A stretch of 64,000 nucleotides of DNA, from assembly GCA_030426805.1 (NCBI GenBank), contig JAUHXU010000002.1, positions 930,001 to 994,000 on the forward strand, read 5' to 3'. The first letter of the stretch is position 1. Each line of letters begins with the position of its first letter. Of the stretch, positions 1 to 14,503 are shown one piece after another. The stretch is from a bacterium. Lineage in GTDB: Bacteria; Planctomycetota; JAFGQW01. The position numbers were made by a program, and so were the translations under genes. Under the pieces are notes generated by a model. The model ran no database searches, was not told the origin of the DNA, and was given only the letters and a program-made list of their open reading frames with translations.

Positions 1-615
1 GACCGCCGCCGCGGCGCGCCACGCACGCGGCCGCCACACGACGAGGAACGCCGCGACGACGAGCGGCACGCCGAGCCCTTCGGGTCGGCCGAGGTAGGCG
101 AGTCCGCCGGCGATGCCGCAAGCGGTCGCCGCCGGGAGCCGACAGCCCTGGAACGCCGCGACGCCGGCCGCGGCCGCGCTCAGGAATGCGAGGTGGAACA
201 CGCCTTCGGACAGCGGCTGCGCGTGCACGCGGACCGCCTGCGGCAGTACCGCGTAGACGAGCCCGGCGACGAGCGCCGCGGGCTGGCCGACGAGCCGCCG
301 CGCGAGCAGCATCACCGGCACCGCCGCGAGCCCGCCGCAGACGACCGACACCGCGCGGCCGGCGGTCTCGGTGTCGAGGCCGAACGCGTCGGCCACCCAC
401 GCCGTGAGCACCGCGAACAACGGGTGCTGATACCACCCCAGCGCACCGGCCCAATCCCCGCCGCGCACCTTGTCGGCCTGCGCGACGAAGTAGATCCCGT
501 CCCGCCGGATCACCTCGACCCCGGCCGACGCCGCCGCCCGCACCCCGACCGCAATCGCCGCCACCGCCGCGACCCACGCCCAGCGCCCACGCGCGTTGCC
601 GTCATCCGTCCTCAT
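1..615 (-). CDS. Polytopic membrane glycosyltransferase (GT39/ArnT-like), N-terminal part, truncated by window edge
   Basis: The reverse strand reads open from an ATG at 615 to the window edge (205 codons, no stop), so only the N-terminal part is visible. The product begins with a short basic stretch and one hydrophobic helix (about residues 13-32). A segment containing RRDGIYFVAQADKVRGG then GWYQHPLFAVLT follows, the acidic-loop arrangement seen after the first helix of dolichyl-phosphate-mannose/ArnT-like GT-C glycosyltransferases. Alternating Ala/Val/Leu-rich membrane helices come next (around 85-110, 113-130, 140-155, 180-195). These enzymes use polyprenyl-linked sugars and act in the cytoplasmic membrane; substrate and acceptor here are unknown. 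The family call rests on topology and the DG...Y motif, so another GT-C family (GT39, GT83, GT87) is possible. Confidence 0.65.
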   Translation of the reverse strand, partial: MRTDDGNARGRWAWVAAVAAIAVGVRAAASAGVEVIRRDGIYFVAQADKVRGGDWAGALGWYQHPLFAVLTAWVADAFGLDTETAGRAVSVVCGGLAAVPVMLLARRLVGQPAALVAGLVYAVLPQAVRVHAQPLSEGVFHLAFLSAAAAGVAAFQGCRLPAATACGIAGGLAYLGRPEGLGVPLVVAAFLVVWRPRAWRAAAAV

Positions 616-718
616 GCGCGCGGCACTCTACCACACCACGTTCGCGACACCCCGAGCCGGACCGCTACCGTGGCCGATCACGCCAGTCCGCCCGGGCTCG
701 CCAGGGAACGGTCGGCCT

Positions 719-739
719 GTTCGGGGGTGTGGGGGCCCT
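719..739. repeat. Left arm of a 21-bp perfect inverted repeat
   Basis: The sequence starting GTTCGGGGGTGTGGGGG is the exact reverse complement of positions 864-884. The arms are separated by 124 nt and lie in the 285-nt space between the glycosyltransferase start (615) and the secretin stop (901). No open reading frame of credible composition fills this space. Confidence 0.85.
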
Positions 740-863
740 TGCGAGCGATATAGGCGCGAGCACGTTCGCTCACGCCGATCCACCGACTCTCGACCCGCGG
801 CCCGGGGCGGCTGCATCACGCGCCGCCGCCGTGCTCGCGACGGGACGCCTCTTCGAGCGAGCG

Positions 864-884
864 AGGGCCCCCACACCCCCGAAC
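864..884. repeat. Right arm of the 21-bp perfect inverted repeat
   Basis: Exact reverse complement of 719-739. It lies 17 nt downstream of the secretin-like gene's stop codon when read on the minus strand. I see no target-site duplication flanking the pair. Confidence 0.85.
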
Positions 885-900
885 TACCCGCCCCCGCTCC

Positions 901-2115
901 CTAGCGATCCTCGGGCGGAATGACGAGGCGGCCGCGGCTGGCTTCGGACTCGATGATGCGCGGCTGCAGGAGGAAGAGGATCTCGGACTGCACGTTGCGC
1001 TTGTTCGTCGACTTGAACAGCTCACCGAGCACCGGGATGTCGCCGAGCAGCGGGAGCTGGCTGACGGTCGTGATCTCGGTCGTCGCGAGCAGCCCGCCGA
1101 GCACGAAGACCTCTTGGTTCTTCACGTTGACGACGGTGCTCGCGCTCCGGGTCGAGATGAACGGGACCGCGAGGCCACCGTTGGTCGCTGGCTCGGTGTA
1201 GCCGGTCACGCTCGACACCTGCGGGTCGACCTCGAGGCGCACCGTGTCGCTGCCGGCGATCACGGTCGGGCGCACCTTCAGGGTCACGCCGGTGCTCTCG
1301 AACGCCGCCGAGACGGTCGTGATGCCGCTGCCGTTGTAAGCGACGGTCGACGTCGGCGTCTTCTCGCCGGTCTGGATCGTCGCGAGGTGGCCGTTGAGGA
1401 CGCGGACGGTCGGCGCGGACAGCACGTCGACGTCCTGGGTGCGCTGGAGCAACTCGATCGCGACGTCGAGTTGCAGGTCCTGCTGCACCGTGTCGAGCAG
1501 CACGCGCGTGCCCTGGAACGCGAGCGGCCCGGTCTGCGCGCCGCCGGGGCTGAGCGACCGGAGGAACCCCTGCGACGAGAACGCGCTCGTCGCCTGGTTG
1601 AACAGCGTGTTCGGGTTGGCCGGGTTGACCTCCTGGACCGCGACGTTGATGCCGCGTTCGTCCTGGCGGCTGCGCGTGACCTCGACGACGCGGACGTTGA
1701 TCTCGACCTGCGGGACCTCCGCCTCGATCATCGAGAGGAACTCCTCGACCTCCTCGACGTTCTCCGGCGGTCCGGTGATGACCATCAGATCGAGGCCGCC
1801 CAGCTTGGTCGCGTGGAAGTCCGGCTTCGTGACGATCCGGACGTGGCCCTCGGGGTAGGAGGTGTTGATCAGTTCCTTGAGGGTGTCGGCCTTCTTCTGG
1901 CGGATGTAGTGCATCCGCACCATCTCGCCTTCGCTCGTGATCAGCGCCGCCGCCTCGTGGGGGGCCGCGTCCTCGATGAAGTCGAAGCCGCCCGCGCCCG
2001 GGTCGTCGGCCGTGACCTGCACACCGCGCTCGGGGCGCGTCGTGCTCGACTGGCACGCGGAGAGGATCGCGAGCAGCGCCGCGAGGGCGGTGATCGCCGG
2101 GAGCCGCGCGCTCAT
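901..2115 (-). CDS. Secretin-like outer-membrane lipoprotein (GspD/PilQ family)
   Basis: 404-residue protein. A lipoprotein signal ends in the lipobox LSAC (Cys21). Next is a small alpha/beta N1-like domain (about 95-135, LDLMVITGPPENVEEVEEFL). The secretin homology domain (about 140-395) carries hallmark segments: VEINVRVVEV (139-148), VPFISTRSASTVVNV (318-332), LPLLGDIPVLGELF (354-367) and the strand SEILFLLQPRII (377-388). Secretins form the outer-membrane pore of type II secretion or type IV pili. This one is short (usually 600-750 residues), with only one recognisable N-domain, and no other secretion-machine gene is visible nearby. The start codon overlaps the upstream gene's TGA (ATGA), so translation is probably coupled. 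Expression is likely driven by the sigma-54 promoter at 2915-2930. Confidence 0.88.
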   Translation of the reverse strand: MSARLPAITALAALLAILSACQSSTTRPERGVQVTADDPGAGGFDFIEDAAPHEAAALITSEGEMVRMHYIRQKKADTLKELINTSYPEGHVRIVTKPDFHATKLGGLDLMVITGPPENVEEVEEFLSMIEAEVPQVEINVRVVEVTRSRQDERGINVAVQEVNPANPNTLFNQATSAFSSQGFLRSLSPGGAQTGPLAFQGTRVLLDTVQQDLQLDVAIELLQRTQDVDVLSAPTVRVLNGHLATIQTGEKTPTSTVAYNGSGITTVSAAFESTGVTLKVRPTVIAGSDTVRLEVDPQVSSVTGYTEPATNGGLAVPFISTRSASTVVNVKNQEVFVLGGLLATTEITTVSQLPLLGDIPVLGELFKSTNKRNVQSEILFLLQPRIIESEASRGRLVIPPEDR

Positions 2116-2777
2116 CGCTTCGGCGTCTGCGTGCCCTCGATCGCGTGGATCGCGGCGATGACGTGCGCCGTGACGTCGGCCGGCGGCGAACCGGGCGACT
2201 CGATCGCCCGCTTGCCGGCGATCACGTCGATGTTCGCGTCGCGGGCGACCTGGCGGAGCGCCTCGCGGAAGACCTGGTTGGCCTTGCGCATCAGGATCCA
2301 GTAGCGGCCGCTGCGCTTGCGGATGCCCTCGGACTTGATCGAGCGGTAGTGGGTGATCGCTTCGAAGACCTTCTGCGTGTCGATCTCGCCGGCGGTCCGG
2401 AAGCGGCGGTAGTCGCCGAGGTAGACGTCGCGCGTGCGGATCCGGATCGTGAAGCGGCGGTTGCCCTGCGAGACCCGGCGGACGCGGACCGACGCCGGGC
2501 GAGCGACCGACGTGTGGAGGCGGCGGAACGTCGTCTTCGCCTTGGCCTTCGTCTTCGCCTCGGCCGTGGCCTTGGGCGCTGCGGAGCCCTTGGTGGCGGC
2601 CTTCGTGGTGCCCGCGGCAGCCGGCTTGGCGTTCTTCGCGTTGTTCGCCGCGCCCTTGGTCGAGTTGCCCGCGGCGTGTGCGGTCGCGCCGATCGAGACG
2701 AGCGCGGCCATCGCGAGGCCCACCCATTGGCCTGTGCGGCCGGCGCTGTGGCCAGAGCGGCCTGTGCGGATAGTCAT
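2112..2777 (-). CDS. Exported protein with OmpH/Skp-like C-terminal segment
   Basis: 221 residues from the ATG at 2777, which has GGAG 10 nt upstream. A farther upstream ATG (2945) is rejected because it lies before the sigma-54 promoter. An N-terminal Sec signal (hydrophobic WVGLAMAALVSIGATAHA, cleavage near residue 36) is followed by an Ala/Lys/Thr-rich linker (about 37-80). The last 65 residues resemble the end of OmpH/Skp-family periplasmic chaperones: a helical LMRKANQVFREALRQVA, then NIDVIAGKRAIE, then a DVTAHVI helix where the family has DITxxVI. It overlaps the secretin by 4 nt, so it may assist secretin assembly or be a periplasmic partner; that role is inference. Lack of the full Skp coiled-coil tentacles makes the family call tentative. 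Confidence 0.6.
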   Translation of the reverse strand: MTIRTGRSGHSAGRTGQWVGLAMAALVSIGATAHAAGNSTKGAANNAKNAKPAAAGTTKAATKGSAAPKATAEAKTKAKAKTTFRRLHTSVARPASVRVRRVSQGNRRFTIRIRTRDVYLGDYRRFRTAGEIDTQKVFEAITHYRSIKSEGIRKRSGRYWILMRKANQVFREALRQVARDANIDVIAGKRAIESPGSPPADVTAHVIAAIHAIEGTQTPKR

Positions 2778-2914
2778 TCGAGCGACACTCCATCTACGCG
2801 CTGAATCGCGCGCCCACCTTTCGCGGCTCCTCGTGAGTCGTCCCACCCCCGGTCCGCGGGAGTGGGTTGCAGTCGGTCGCGAGGAACCACGCCATCTGCT
2901 GGTCGGCCCCCTCG

Positions 2915-2930
2915 CGCAATCCGCATGCCA
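2915..2930 (-). promoter_or_regulatory. Sigma-54 (-24/-12) promoter
   Basis: Read on the minus strand the site is TGGCATGCGGATTGCG. This matches the consensus TGGCAYR-N4-TTGCW at every informative position except the last, with the canonical GG-N10-GC spacing (GG at 2929-2928, GC at 2917-2916). The transcription start would be near 2904, giving a 5' leader of about 127 nt before the ATG at 2777. It lies 160 nt downstream of a gene for a sigma-54 activator in the same orientation, which makes the site more credible than sequence alone. Confidence 0.75.
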
Positions 2931-3009
2931 GGACCGGTGAGTCATCCGGGAAAGCGTAGGATCCGATCATTTTTCCTATCGAATTCCGGGTTTGTCGCTA
3001 ACGGACGGC

Positions 3010-3068
3010 CCATCTCCGCCGATGGATCTCGCCGTTATTCGCCATGATTCCGCCATCCGGATGGCGAA
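3010..3068. promoter_or_regulatory. Cluster of palindromes, candidate upstream activator sites (or terminator)
   Basis: Positions 3051-3066 are a perfect 16-bp palindrome, CGCCATCCGGATGGCG. Overlapping it, TTCGCCAT (3038-3045) is inverted at 3061-3068, and CCATC-N6-GATGG occupies 3010-3025. All three share the half-site CCATC/GATGG. The cluster lies about 110-165 bp upstream of the predicted start of the sigma-54 promoter, a normal distance for enhancer-binding-protein sites. The main palindrome is also 23 nt past the activator gene's stop, so a terminator hairpin is an alternative. The rest of the 312-nt space 2778-3089 shows nothing else recognisable. Confidence 0.5.
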
Positions 3069-3089
3069 AAGGCACGTGGCGGAAACGCC

Positions 3090-8681
<5,592 letters not shown>

Positions 8682-8694
8682 TGCTTGGCCGGTC

Positions 8695-8700
8695 ATTATA
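8695..8700 (-). promoter_or_regulatory. -10 hexamer TATAAT upstream of the sigma-54 activator gene
   Basis: On the minus strand a perfect TATAAT ends 13 nt before the ATG at 8681, so the leader would be only about 7 nt. No convincing -35 box is present at 16-18 bp and no Shine-Dalgarno precedes the ATG. This agrees with a short-leader or leaderless message. Confidence 0.45.
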
Positions 8701-8765
8701 TCGGCCATTTCGGCCACGGCCAGGGGTGGACTCGAGGGGTTCCTCGGCGGATTCGGTCGGTACGT

Positions 8766-8806
8766 GAAACGGCGGCGCGCCGCTCCGGGGAGCGACGCGC
8801 CGCCGT
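8766..8806 (-). terminator. Rho-independent terminator of pnp
   Basis: Stem ACGGCGGCGCG (8769-8779) pairs perfectly with 8796-8806. An inner CGCTCC/GGAGCG helix (8781-8786/8789-8794) extends it. On the minus strand it is followed by a short T-run (GTTTCACG). It lies 17 nt past the pnp stop codon. Confidence 0.65.
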
Positions 8807-8822
8807 CAGGGATCAGCGTCGA

Positions 8823-11759
8823 TCAGCGGCGACTGCTGCGACGCCGGCGTCCACCGCGGCTGCGGGAGGAACCCTCGTCGCGGCTTCGGTCACCGCGGTC
8901 GCCCCGGTCGCTGCTCGGGGCGTCGTCGCGATCCCGGCCACCGCGGTCCCGACGCTCGCCACGCGGCGCGCGGTCGTCGCGATCCCGGCGTCCGCCGCGA
9001 TCGTCGTCGCGTCCACCGCGCCGGTTGCCGCCGCGTCCGCCGCGGTCACCCCGGTCGCTGCGCTCGCGCCGATCGTCGTCGCGCCCGCCACGCCGACGGC
9101 TCTCGCCGCCGTCGTCCCGGCCGCGCCCGCGTCCGCCGCGGTCGTCGTCGCGTCCACCGCGCCGGCCGCCGCGATCACCGCGATCACTTCGCTCGCCGCG
9201 CTCGGGTCGGTCGTCGTCGCGTCGGCGTTCGCCGCCGCGGCCACGACCCCCTCGACCGCCGCGACCACCACGGCCGCCGCGCTCTTCGCGGTCGTCGTCC
9301 CGGCCACTTCCGCTGCGACCACGATCGCCGCGACCACGATCGCCGCGACCGCGATCGTCGCGCCCGCGGTCGTCGCGACCGCGTCCGCCGCGGCCCCGTC
9401 GGCCGCCACGCTCGGAGCGACGCGGCTCCTCTTCCTCTTCTTCGACCTCTTCGACCGCCTCGTCGTCGTCCTCGAAGGTCTCCTCGTCGGCGTCGAAGTC
9501 GTCTTCTTCTTCGTCGAAGACCTCTTCCTCGTCGACGACCTCCTCCTCTTCTTCCTCCTCGACGGGTTGCTCGTCGCGACGGCCGCGCGGCTTGCGATCG
9601 TCGCGCTTGCGGCCGCGGCCGCGGCCACGCGACTCGCCGTCGTCGTCACCGCCGCGGTCGGCATCGCGTGCTTCACCGCTCGGCGCGCCCGACTTCGTCA
9701 GCACGAGCCGGATCTTGCCGAAATCGTTGATGTCCTCGACGCGGACCTCGACCTCGTCACCCGGCTTGTAGATGTCGCTGACGCGGCTGACGTAGCCGTC
9801 GCCCATGTCGGAGATGTGGAGCAGGCCGTCTTGGCCCGGGATCACCTCGATGAACGCGCCGAAGTCCTTGATCGACTGGACGCGGCCCTGGTAGACCTTG
9901 CCGACCTCGGCCTCGGCCGTGAGGAGTTCGACTTGGCGCTTGGCCGCCTGCAGCGAATCCTCGCTCGACGCGTAGATCGCGACGTTGCCGGCCTCGTCGA
10001 CGATCTCGATCTTCGCGCCGGTCTCCTCCTGGAGCTTGCGCACGGTCTTGCCGCCCGGGCCGATCAGCGCGCCGATCTTCTCCGGGTTGATCTTCAGCGT
10101 CACGAAGCGCGGCGCGTAGCGGCTGAGCTGCTTGCGCGGCTGCGCGAGCGCCTTCTTCATCTCCTTCAAGATGTGGAGGCGGCCGTCCTTGGCCTGCTCC
10201 ATCGCGCGGCTCAAGACCTCGCGGTTGACCCCGTCGATCTTGATGTCCATCTGCAGGGCGGTGATGCCCTTCTCGGTGCCGGCGACCTTGAAGTCCATGT
10301 CGCCGTGGTGGTCCTCGTCACCGAGGATGTCCGAGAGCACGATGAAGTCGTCGTCCTCCTTGAGGAGGCCCATCGCGATGCCGGCGACCGGGCGCTTCAG
10401 CCGCACACCGGCGTCCATCAGCGCGAGCGAGCCGCCGCAGACGGTCGCCATCGAGCTCGAGCCGTTGGACTCGAGGATGTCGCTGACGATGCGGATCGTG
10501 TAGGGGAACTTCTCCGGCTCCGGGAGCATCGCGGCGATCGCGCGCTCGGCGAGGGCGCCGTGGCCGATCTCACGACGGCCGGGGCCGCGGATCGGGCGGC
10601 ACTCACCGACGCTGAAGCTCGGGAAGTTGTAGTGGAGCAGGAAGCCCTTCTTCACCTCGTCGCGCAGGCCGTCGATGATCTGCTTGTCGGCGGTCGTGCC
10701 GAGCGTGACGGTCGCGAGCGCTTGCGTCTCGCCGCGGGTGAAGAGCGACGAGCCGTGCGTGCGGGGCAGCAGGCCCACCTCGCTCGTGATCGGACGCACG
10801 TCGGCCATGCCGCGGCCGTCCATGCGCTTGCCCGCCTTGAGCATCTTGCGGGCGACGACGTGCATCGTCTGGTAGAAGATCTCGCCGAACTCGCCCTTGA
10901 GCGCGTCGCGCTCCTCGGCGTCCGGCAGGAACTTGTCGAGCATCGCGTCCTTCAGCTCGGAGACCGCAGCCTGACGGTTCTTCTTCGCCGGGACGGACAG
11001 CGCCTTCTGCATGCCCTTCTCGAGCCACTTGCTCACCGGCTTGAAGTGCTCCGACGGCGGCTCCGGGACGAACTCGACCTTCTCCTTGCCGATCTTCTCG
11101 GACAGCTCCTCGATCATGTCGACGAGATCGAGGATCGCCTTCTGCGCGGTCTCGAGCCCCTCGATCACCTGGTCCTCGGTGAGCTCCTGCGCACCGGCTT
11201 CGACCATCGTGATCGCGTTCTTCGTGCCCGCGACGATCAGGTTGAGGTTGGACTCGTCCATCTGCGCGAACGTCGGGTTGACGACGTACTTGTTCTTCAC
11301 GAGGCCGACACGGACGCTCGCGGTGGGGCCGTTCCACGGGATGTCGCTGATCGCGAGTGCCGCGCTCGCGCCGAGCATCGCGAGCACGTCCGGCTCGTTC
11401 TCGTCGTCTGCGCTCAGCACCATGCACTGAATCTGGACGTCCTTGCGGAAGCCGTCCGGAAACAGCGGGCGGGTCGGACGATCGATGACGCGCATCGTCA
11501 GGATCTCTTTGTCCGTCGGGCGCCCCTCGCGCTTGAAGAAGCCGCCCGGGATCTTGCCGGCCGCCGACGTCTTCTCGCGGTAGTCGCACGTCAGCGGGAA
11601 GAAGTTGATCCCCGGTCGTGCGTCGTCCATCGTCGCGGTGCAGAGCACGGCGGTCTCGCCGTATTCCACCATCACCGCGCCGTTCGTGAGCTTGGCCATC
11701 TTGCCCGCCTCGATGGAGAGCGTTTTGCCATTGATCTCACGGCTTACTCGAATCGCCAT
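8823..11759 (-). CDS. pnp: Polyribonucleotide nucleotidyltransferase (PNPase) with long acidic and Arg/Gly/Asp-rich tail
   Basis: 978 residues. Core order is standard: first RNase PH domain (about 10-145), helical linker (150-300), second catalytic RNase PH domain (about 310-545, with the metal-site GDMDFKVAG at 486-494), KH domain (555-612, [15 protein letters not shown]) and S1 domain (619-690, [15 protein letters not shown]). It degrades RNA 3' to 5' phosphorolytically and can add heteropolymeric tails. The family is usually about 700 residues. Here about 280 extra residues follow: a charged linker, a Glu/Asp-rich block (732-778) and about 200 residues of RGG/RGRDD-type repeats. Repetitive codons in this tail explain the low-complexity DNA at 8830-9420. 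The start has the Shine-Dalgarno AGAGAG. It lies downstream of rpsO, the classical pnp arrangement. Confidence 0.97.
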   Translation of the reverse strand: MAIRVSREINGKTLSIEAGKMAKLTNGAVMVEYGETAVLCTATMDDARPGINFFPLTCDYREKTSAAGKIPGGFFKREGRPTDKEILTMRVIDRPTRPLFPDGFRKDVQIQCMVLSADDENEPDVLAMLGASAALAISDIPWNGPTASVRVGLVKNKYVVNPTFAQMDESNLNLIVAGTKNAITMVEAGAQELTEDQVIEGLETAQKAILDLVDMIEELSEKIGKEKVEFVPEPPSEHFKPVSKWLEKGMQKALSVPAKKNRQAAVSELKDAMLDKFLPDAEERDALKGEFGEIFYQTMHVVARKMLKAGKRMDGRGMADVRPITSEVGLLPRTHGSSLFTRGETQALATVTLGTTADKQIIDGLRDEVKKGFLLHYNFPSFSVGECRPIRGPGRREIGHGALAERAIAAMLPEPEKFPYTIRIVSDILESNGSSSMATVCGGSLALMDAGVRLKRPVAGIAMGLLKEDDDFIVLSDILGDEDHHGDMDFKVAGTEKGITALQMDIKIDGVNREVLSRAMEQAKDGRLHILKEMKKALAQPRKQLSRYAPRFVTLKINPEKIGALIGPGGKTVRKLQEETGAKIEIVDEAGNVAIYASSEDSLQAAKRQVELLTAEAEVGKVYQGRVQSIKDFGAFIEVIPGQDGLLHISDMGDGYVSRVSDIYKPGDEVEVRVEDINDFGKIRLVLTKSGAPSGEARDADRGGDDDGESRGRGRGRKRDDRKPRGRRDEQPVEEEEEEEVVDEEEVFDEEEDDFDADEETFEDDDEAVEEVEEEEEEPRRSERGGRRGRGGRGRDDRGRDDRGRGDRGRGDRGRSGSGRDDDREERGGRGGRGGRGGRGRGGERRRDDDRPERGERSDRGDRGGRRGGRDDDRGGRGRGRDDGGESRRRGGRDDDRRERSDRGDRGGRGGNRRGGRDDDRGGRRDRDDRAPRGERRDRGGRDRDDAPSSDRGDRGDRSRDEGSSRSRGGRRRRSSRR

Positions 11760-11953
11760 TTGCGTACTTTCTCTCTAACCGCTCGACAGCCGTCGTGCGT
11801 TCCACCTGGAACTCGTCGCCCTCGTGCGACGTACGAACGGACCGTCAACCGCATGCGAGCGCATCGTGCGCTCTGAAGATGAACGGGCGGGACCGCGGTG
11901 CCGGGCAGCAACGTTGCCGAAGGCCGTGCGGTCACGAGGGAGCCCGTGGTCGT

Positions 11954-11993
11954 GGCGGCCCGCCCGGGCCGCCGCACAGGTGCGCGTCGCACC
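11954..11993 (-). promoter_or_regulatory. Two hairpins in the rpsO-pnp intergenic region
   Basis: GGCGGCCC (11954-11961) pairs with GGGCCGCC (11966-11973) around a 4-nt loop. GGTGCG (11979-11984) pairs with CGCACC (11988-11993). They belong to the 353-nt space 11760-12112, which contains no gene. In enterobacteria the rpsO-pnp leader is an RNase III-processed, PNPase-autoregulated structure; an equivalent role here is inference. Confidence 0.45.
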
Positions 11994-12025
11994 GACCGCG
12001 TGAGCACGGTGGGGCGCGACGGGCG

Positions 12026-12049
12026 GGCGCGCGCGAGAAGGCGCGCGCC
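12026..12049 (-). promoter_or_regulatory. Nine-bp GC hairpin between rpsO and pnp
   Basis: GGCGCGCGC (12026-12034) pairs perfectly with GCGCGCGCC (12041-12049) around a GAGAAG loop. No U-run follows on either strand, so a processing or stability element is more likely than an intrinsic terminator. Confidence 0.45.
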
Positions 12050-12112
12050 GGGGTGCGCGTGAAACGCGCGTGATTGATTTGCCTTGTTGCATTCGTCCTT
12101 GGGAGCGGGCGT

Positions 12113-12385
12113 TTATCGCCGCAGGCCCAGGCGCTTGATCAGCTCTTGGTAGCGCGTCGGCTCGTTCTTCTTGAGGTAGCCGAGCAGGCGCGTGCGCCGG
12201 CCGACGAGAATCAGCAGGCCGCGCCGCGACGCGAAGTCTTTCTTGTGGGTCTTCAGGTGCTCCGTCAGGTGGCGGATGCGCTCCGTCAGGAGTGCGACCT
12301 GGACCTCGGGGGAACCGGAATCCTTGTCGTGGTTCCGGTAGTTCTCGATGACGTCCTGCTTGCGGGCGTCGACGATGTAGGACAT
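12113..12385 (-). CDS. rpsO: 30S ribosomal protein S15
   Basis: 90 residues, almost exactly the family length. Conserved S15 segments are present: [14 protein letters not shown] (24-37), [18 protein letters not shown] (40-57) and the basic [14 protein letters not shown] that contacts 16S rRNA helices. S15 binds early in 30S platform assembly. It precedes pnp on the same strand with 353 nt between them, the widespread rpsO-pnp order. The ATG at 12385 gives the canonical N-terminus; a farther upstream in-frame ATG would add about 140 non-conserved residues and is rejected. Confidence 0.97.
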   Translation of the reverse strand: MSYIVDARKQDVIENYRNHDKDSGSPEVQVALLTERIRHLTEHLKTHKKDFASRRGLLILVGRRTRLLGYLKKNEPTRYQELIKRLGLRR

Positions 12386-12534
12386 GGAGAATCGTCTCTC
12401 GGTGGGTCCGCGGTGGGGAAGCAGACGGATCACGGAAGGCTCGAAGGGAGGCCGCGGCGGAGGCCCGGGAAGGGCAATCCCCACATCGCCGCAGCGCCGG
12501 CCCGGATCGGGTCGGCCCGTTGGGGGAGAAGTAA

Positions 12535-12562
12535 CCCCGGTATCGGCTGAATTCAACCGGGG
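12535..12562. promoter_or_regulatory. Inverted repeat between divergent rpsO and the 12597 gene
   Basis: CCCCGGT (12535-12541) is inverted as ACCGGGG (12556-12562) with a 14-nt spacer holding a GAATTC core. It sits 34 nt before the plus-strand start and 150 nt before rpsO, where an operator or leader hairpin could act on either gene. Confidence 0.35.
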
Positions 12563-12585
12563 ACTGGATCTTTGCACGGCCACGG

Positions 12586-12591
12586 TATGAT
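12586..12591 (+). promoter_or_regulatory. -10 element TATGAT positioned for a leaderless transcript
   Basis: GGTATGAT ends 5 nt before the ATG at 12597, where transcription would start on or next to the initiation codon. There is no Shine-Dalgarno and no clear -35 box. Confidence 0.45.
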
Positions 12592-12596
12592 CCGGA

Positions 12597-14498
12597 ATGC
12601 TCCGCATCGCCGGAATCCTCGCCTGCGTGGCGATCGCCGTGGTCGCGCTGCGCGGCGGTGAGCCGGCACCGCCGGCCGCGCCCGAGATCCCGGTGGCCCT
12701 GGATGACCGCAAACCGGCCATTGAGCCGCCTTCGGGTGGTTCAACCCCGTCGAATGACCGGTCTCCGGCCATTCGCGTCGCCGAGCCTGCGCGTGCGCCG
12801 GCGGCGCCGCGCACTGCGCCCGCCGTCGTCCGGCTCGTCGCCTACGGACCGGACGGCACCCGGTGGCGCTGGCCGCTCGAGGCTCGCCTCGGCGCGGGCG
12901 GGCCGGTGCTGACGTTCGTGGATGGCGTCGCGACGATCCGCGACCCGGTCGTCGGCTCCCGGATGTCGGTCGTGGGCGATGCGTATGAAGCATACTACGC
13001 GATGCGGGACATCGTCATCGACGGGCCCGCCCGCCACGGCGCGTCGGTCGAGCGCCGGGTCGAGGTCGAGTTGCACGGCCCGTTCGTCACCGGCCGGGTC
13101 GCGCCGCATGCCGAGTTGCGGGTCCAGCGCGTGTTCGCGTGGCGTGGCGGCCCGGTGCGTGGCCGAACCGCCGAGGTCGTGTGCGACGTCGACGGGCGCT
13201 TTCTCGTGCCGCTTCGCCCGGGGCGTGTCTATCGCTCGATGCGGATCCGTCGCGTCGAGCACGGTCGCGTGACCGGCGTCGCCGAGGTGCCGCTCGACGG
13301 GCGACCGGTATGGGGCATTCGCGACCTCGGTGACGTGCGCCTCGAGCCGGCGCGCCTGCTCGCCGCAGGGATCGTCGTCAATCCCGACGGCGCGCCGTGG
13401 TCGACCGAGCGAAGTGGCGGGGCATCGGTCGAGCTGCACCCGCTGGGCGTCGAAGGCGACTACATCGAACTCGATCGGGACGAGGAGGATTGGCCGGTCA
13501 TCGCGGTCGGGATAAGCCTCCATCCGGGCGCCCCGTTCTACCGCTGTGGGCTCGAGACCGTGCATGTCGGTTCGGATGGGCGCTTCGAGCTGTGGGGGGT
13601 CCACGACGCGCCGTTTTCGTTGTGCGTGCGCTCGCCGTTTGCGGCGTCCGCCGATCTCGCGGGCGTCGTCCCGGGCACGCGCGGGATTCGTCTGGTCGCG
13701 GCTGCGCGTGGCACGCTCGGCGGGAAGCTGCTCGTGTCCGACGGCGTCGAGGCGGGGGATCTGACGATCGCGGTCTACTCCGCGGGGCGGGTGGTCGAGG
13801 GAATCGGTGTGCAGTCGAGCGGTCGGTTTCGCTCGCCCGGACTCCCCGCCGGGTCGGTCGACCTCGTCGTTCGACTGCGCGGCGACAGCGCGGTCCTCGC
13901 GCGCGTCCCGGGCGTGGAGGTCATCGCCAAACGCGTGCACGCGCCGCCGTCGCTCGCGGCGATCGACGTGCGGGGCCGCATCGCGATGCGCGGTGTGCGC
14001 ATCGTCGGCACGGAGGGTGCCGCGATCGTCGGCGCGACGCTGGAACCGATCGGCTCGGGCTTCACCGCGCGCAAGACCGACGGGCACGGATCGACGACGA
14101 TCCCGGCGGCCGCCGGCCGATTCGTCGTGCGCGCAGCGGGGTATCGAATGCAGGTCGTCGACGGGCGTGCCGCGACGATTGCGCTCGACCGCGGCATGCC
14201 GGTGCGGCTGCAACTCGACTTCGGGCGCACGCCCCCGTCCGACGCAGTGGTCGTCCTCTACATCGATCCGGTCGCCGCGATCGGTGCCGAAGGCCCGCGG
14301 CCGGAACGAATCGAGGCGACGCTCGCGCCCGGGTGCAGCGTGTTCGGGTGGACCGCGGTCGCGCCCGGTCGTTACCACGTGCTCGTGCGATTCGCGAATG
14401 GGTGGGGGCGGTGTGCCGACGCCGGCATGGTCACGGTCGTCGACGCGCCGCCCGGCGTCGAGCAGGACCTGCATGTGCGAGTGCCGATTCGCGATTGA
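12597..14498 (+). CDS. Exported carboxypeptidase-regulatory-like protein, paralogue of the next gene
   Basis: 633 residues, function unknown. An N-terminal hydrophobic helix ([15 protein letters not shown], 4-18) acts as signal or anchor. A Pro/Ala-rich linker (about 20-75) leads into a large beta-rich extracytoplasmic region with repeated Ig/CNA-B/carboxypeptidase-regulatory-like modules, for example [28 protein letters not shown] (written in full: residues about 480-507, key motif [10 protein letters not shown]). It shares domain order and signature phrases with the downstream product: FGPDGxRWRxPL-type start, [15 protein letters not shown] versus [27 protein letters not shown] versus HVELHPGGAEGD, and [23 protein letters not shown] versus FALCVRGNPGSTDLRGVHPGTR (cited as aligned blocks). 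The two genes are therefore a tandem duplication. There is no catalytic motif; a structural or adhesive envelope role is only a guess. Confidence 0.8.
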   Translation: MLRIAGILACVAIAVVALRGGEPAPPAAPEIPVALDDRKPAIEPPSGGSTPSNDRSPAIRVAEPARAPAAPRTAPAVVRLVAYGPDGTRWRWPLEARLGAGGPVLTFVDGVATIRDPVVGSRMSVVGDAYEAYYAMRDIVIDGPARHGASVERRVEVELHGPFVTGRVAPHAELRVQRVFAWRGGPVRGRTAEVVCDVDGRFLVPLRPGRVYRSMRIRRVEHGRVTGVAEVPLDGRPVWGIRDLGDVRLEPARLLAAGIVVNPDGAPWSTERSGGASVELHPLGVEGDYIELDRDEEDWPVIAVGISLHPGAPFYRCGLETVHVGSDGRFELWGVHDAPFSLCVRSPFAASADLAGVVPGTRGIRLVAAARGTLGGKLLVSDGVEAGDLTIAVYSAGRVVEGIGVQSSGRFRSPGLPAGSVDLVVRLRGDSAVLARVPGVEVIAKRVHAPPSLAAIDVRGRIAMRGVRIVGTEGAAIVGATLEPIGSGFTARKTDGHGSTTIPAAAGRFVVRAAGYRMQVVDGRAATIALDRGMPVRLQLDFGRTPPSDAVVVLYIDPVAAIGAEGPRPERIEATLAPGCSVFGWTAVAPGRYHVLVRFANGWGRCADAGMVTVVDAPPGVEQDLHVRVPIRD

Positions 14499-14503
14499 CC
14501 GGG

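Noticed and set aside
2945..2945. Upstream ATG of the skp-like gene
   Set aside because: It precedes the sigma-54 promoter and would add 56 residues in front of a clean signal peptide.
8830..9420. Array of CGxCCxCGxTC-type short repeats resembling a CRISPR or satellite
   Set aside because: The repeats are irregular, in frame, and encode the Arg/Gly/Asp tail of PNPase; there are no unique spacers.
8685..11876. Very long plus-strand open frame opposite pnp (and similar long frames at 5751-8627, 12741-16586, 21673-23898, 40256-43225)
   Set aside because: In 70% GC DNA stops are rare in the antisense frames of real genes. The translations are Arg/Ala/Asp-rich without domains, while the opposite strand encodes well-recognised proteins.
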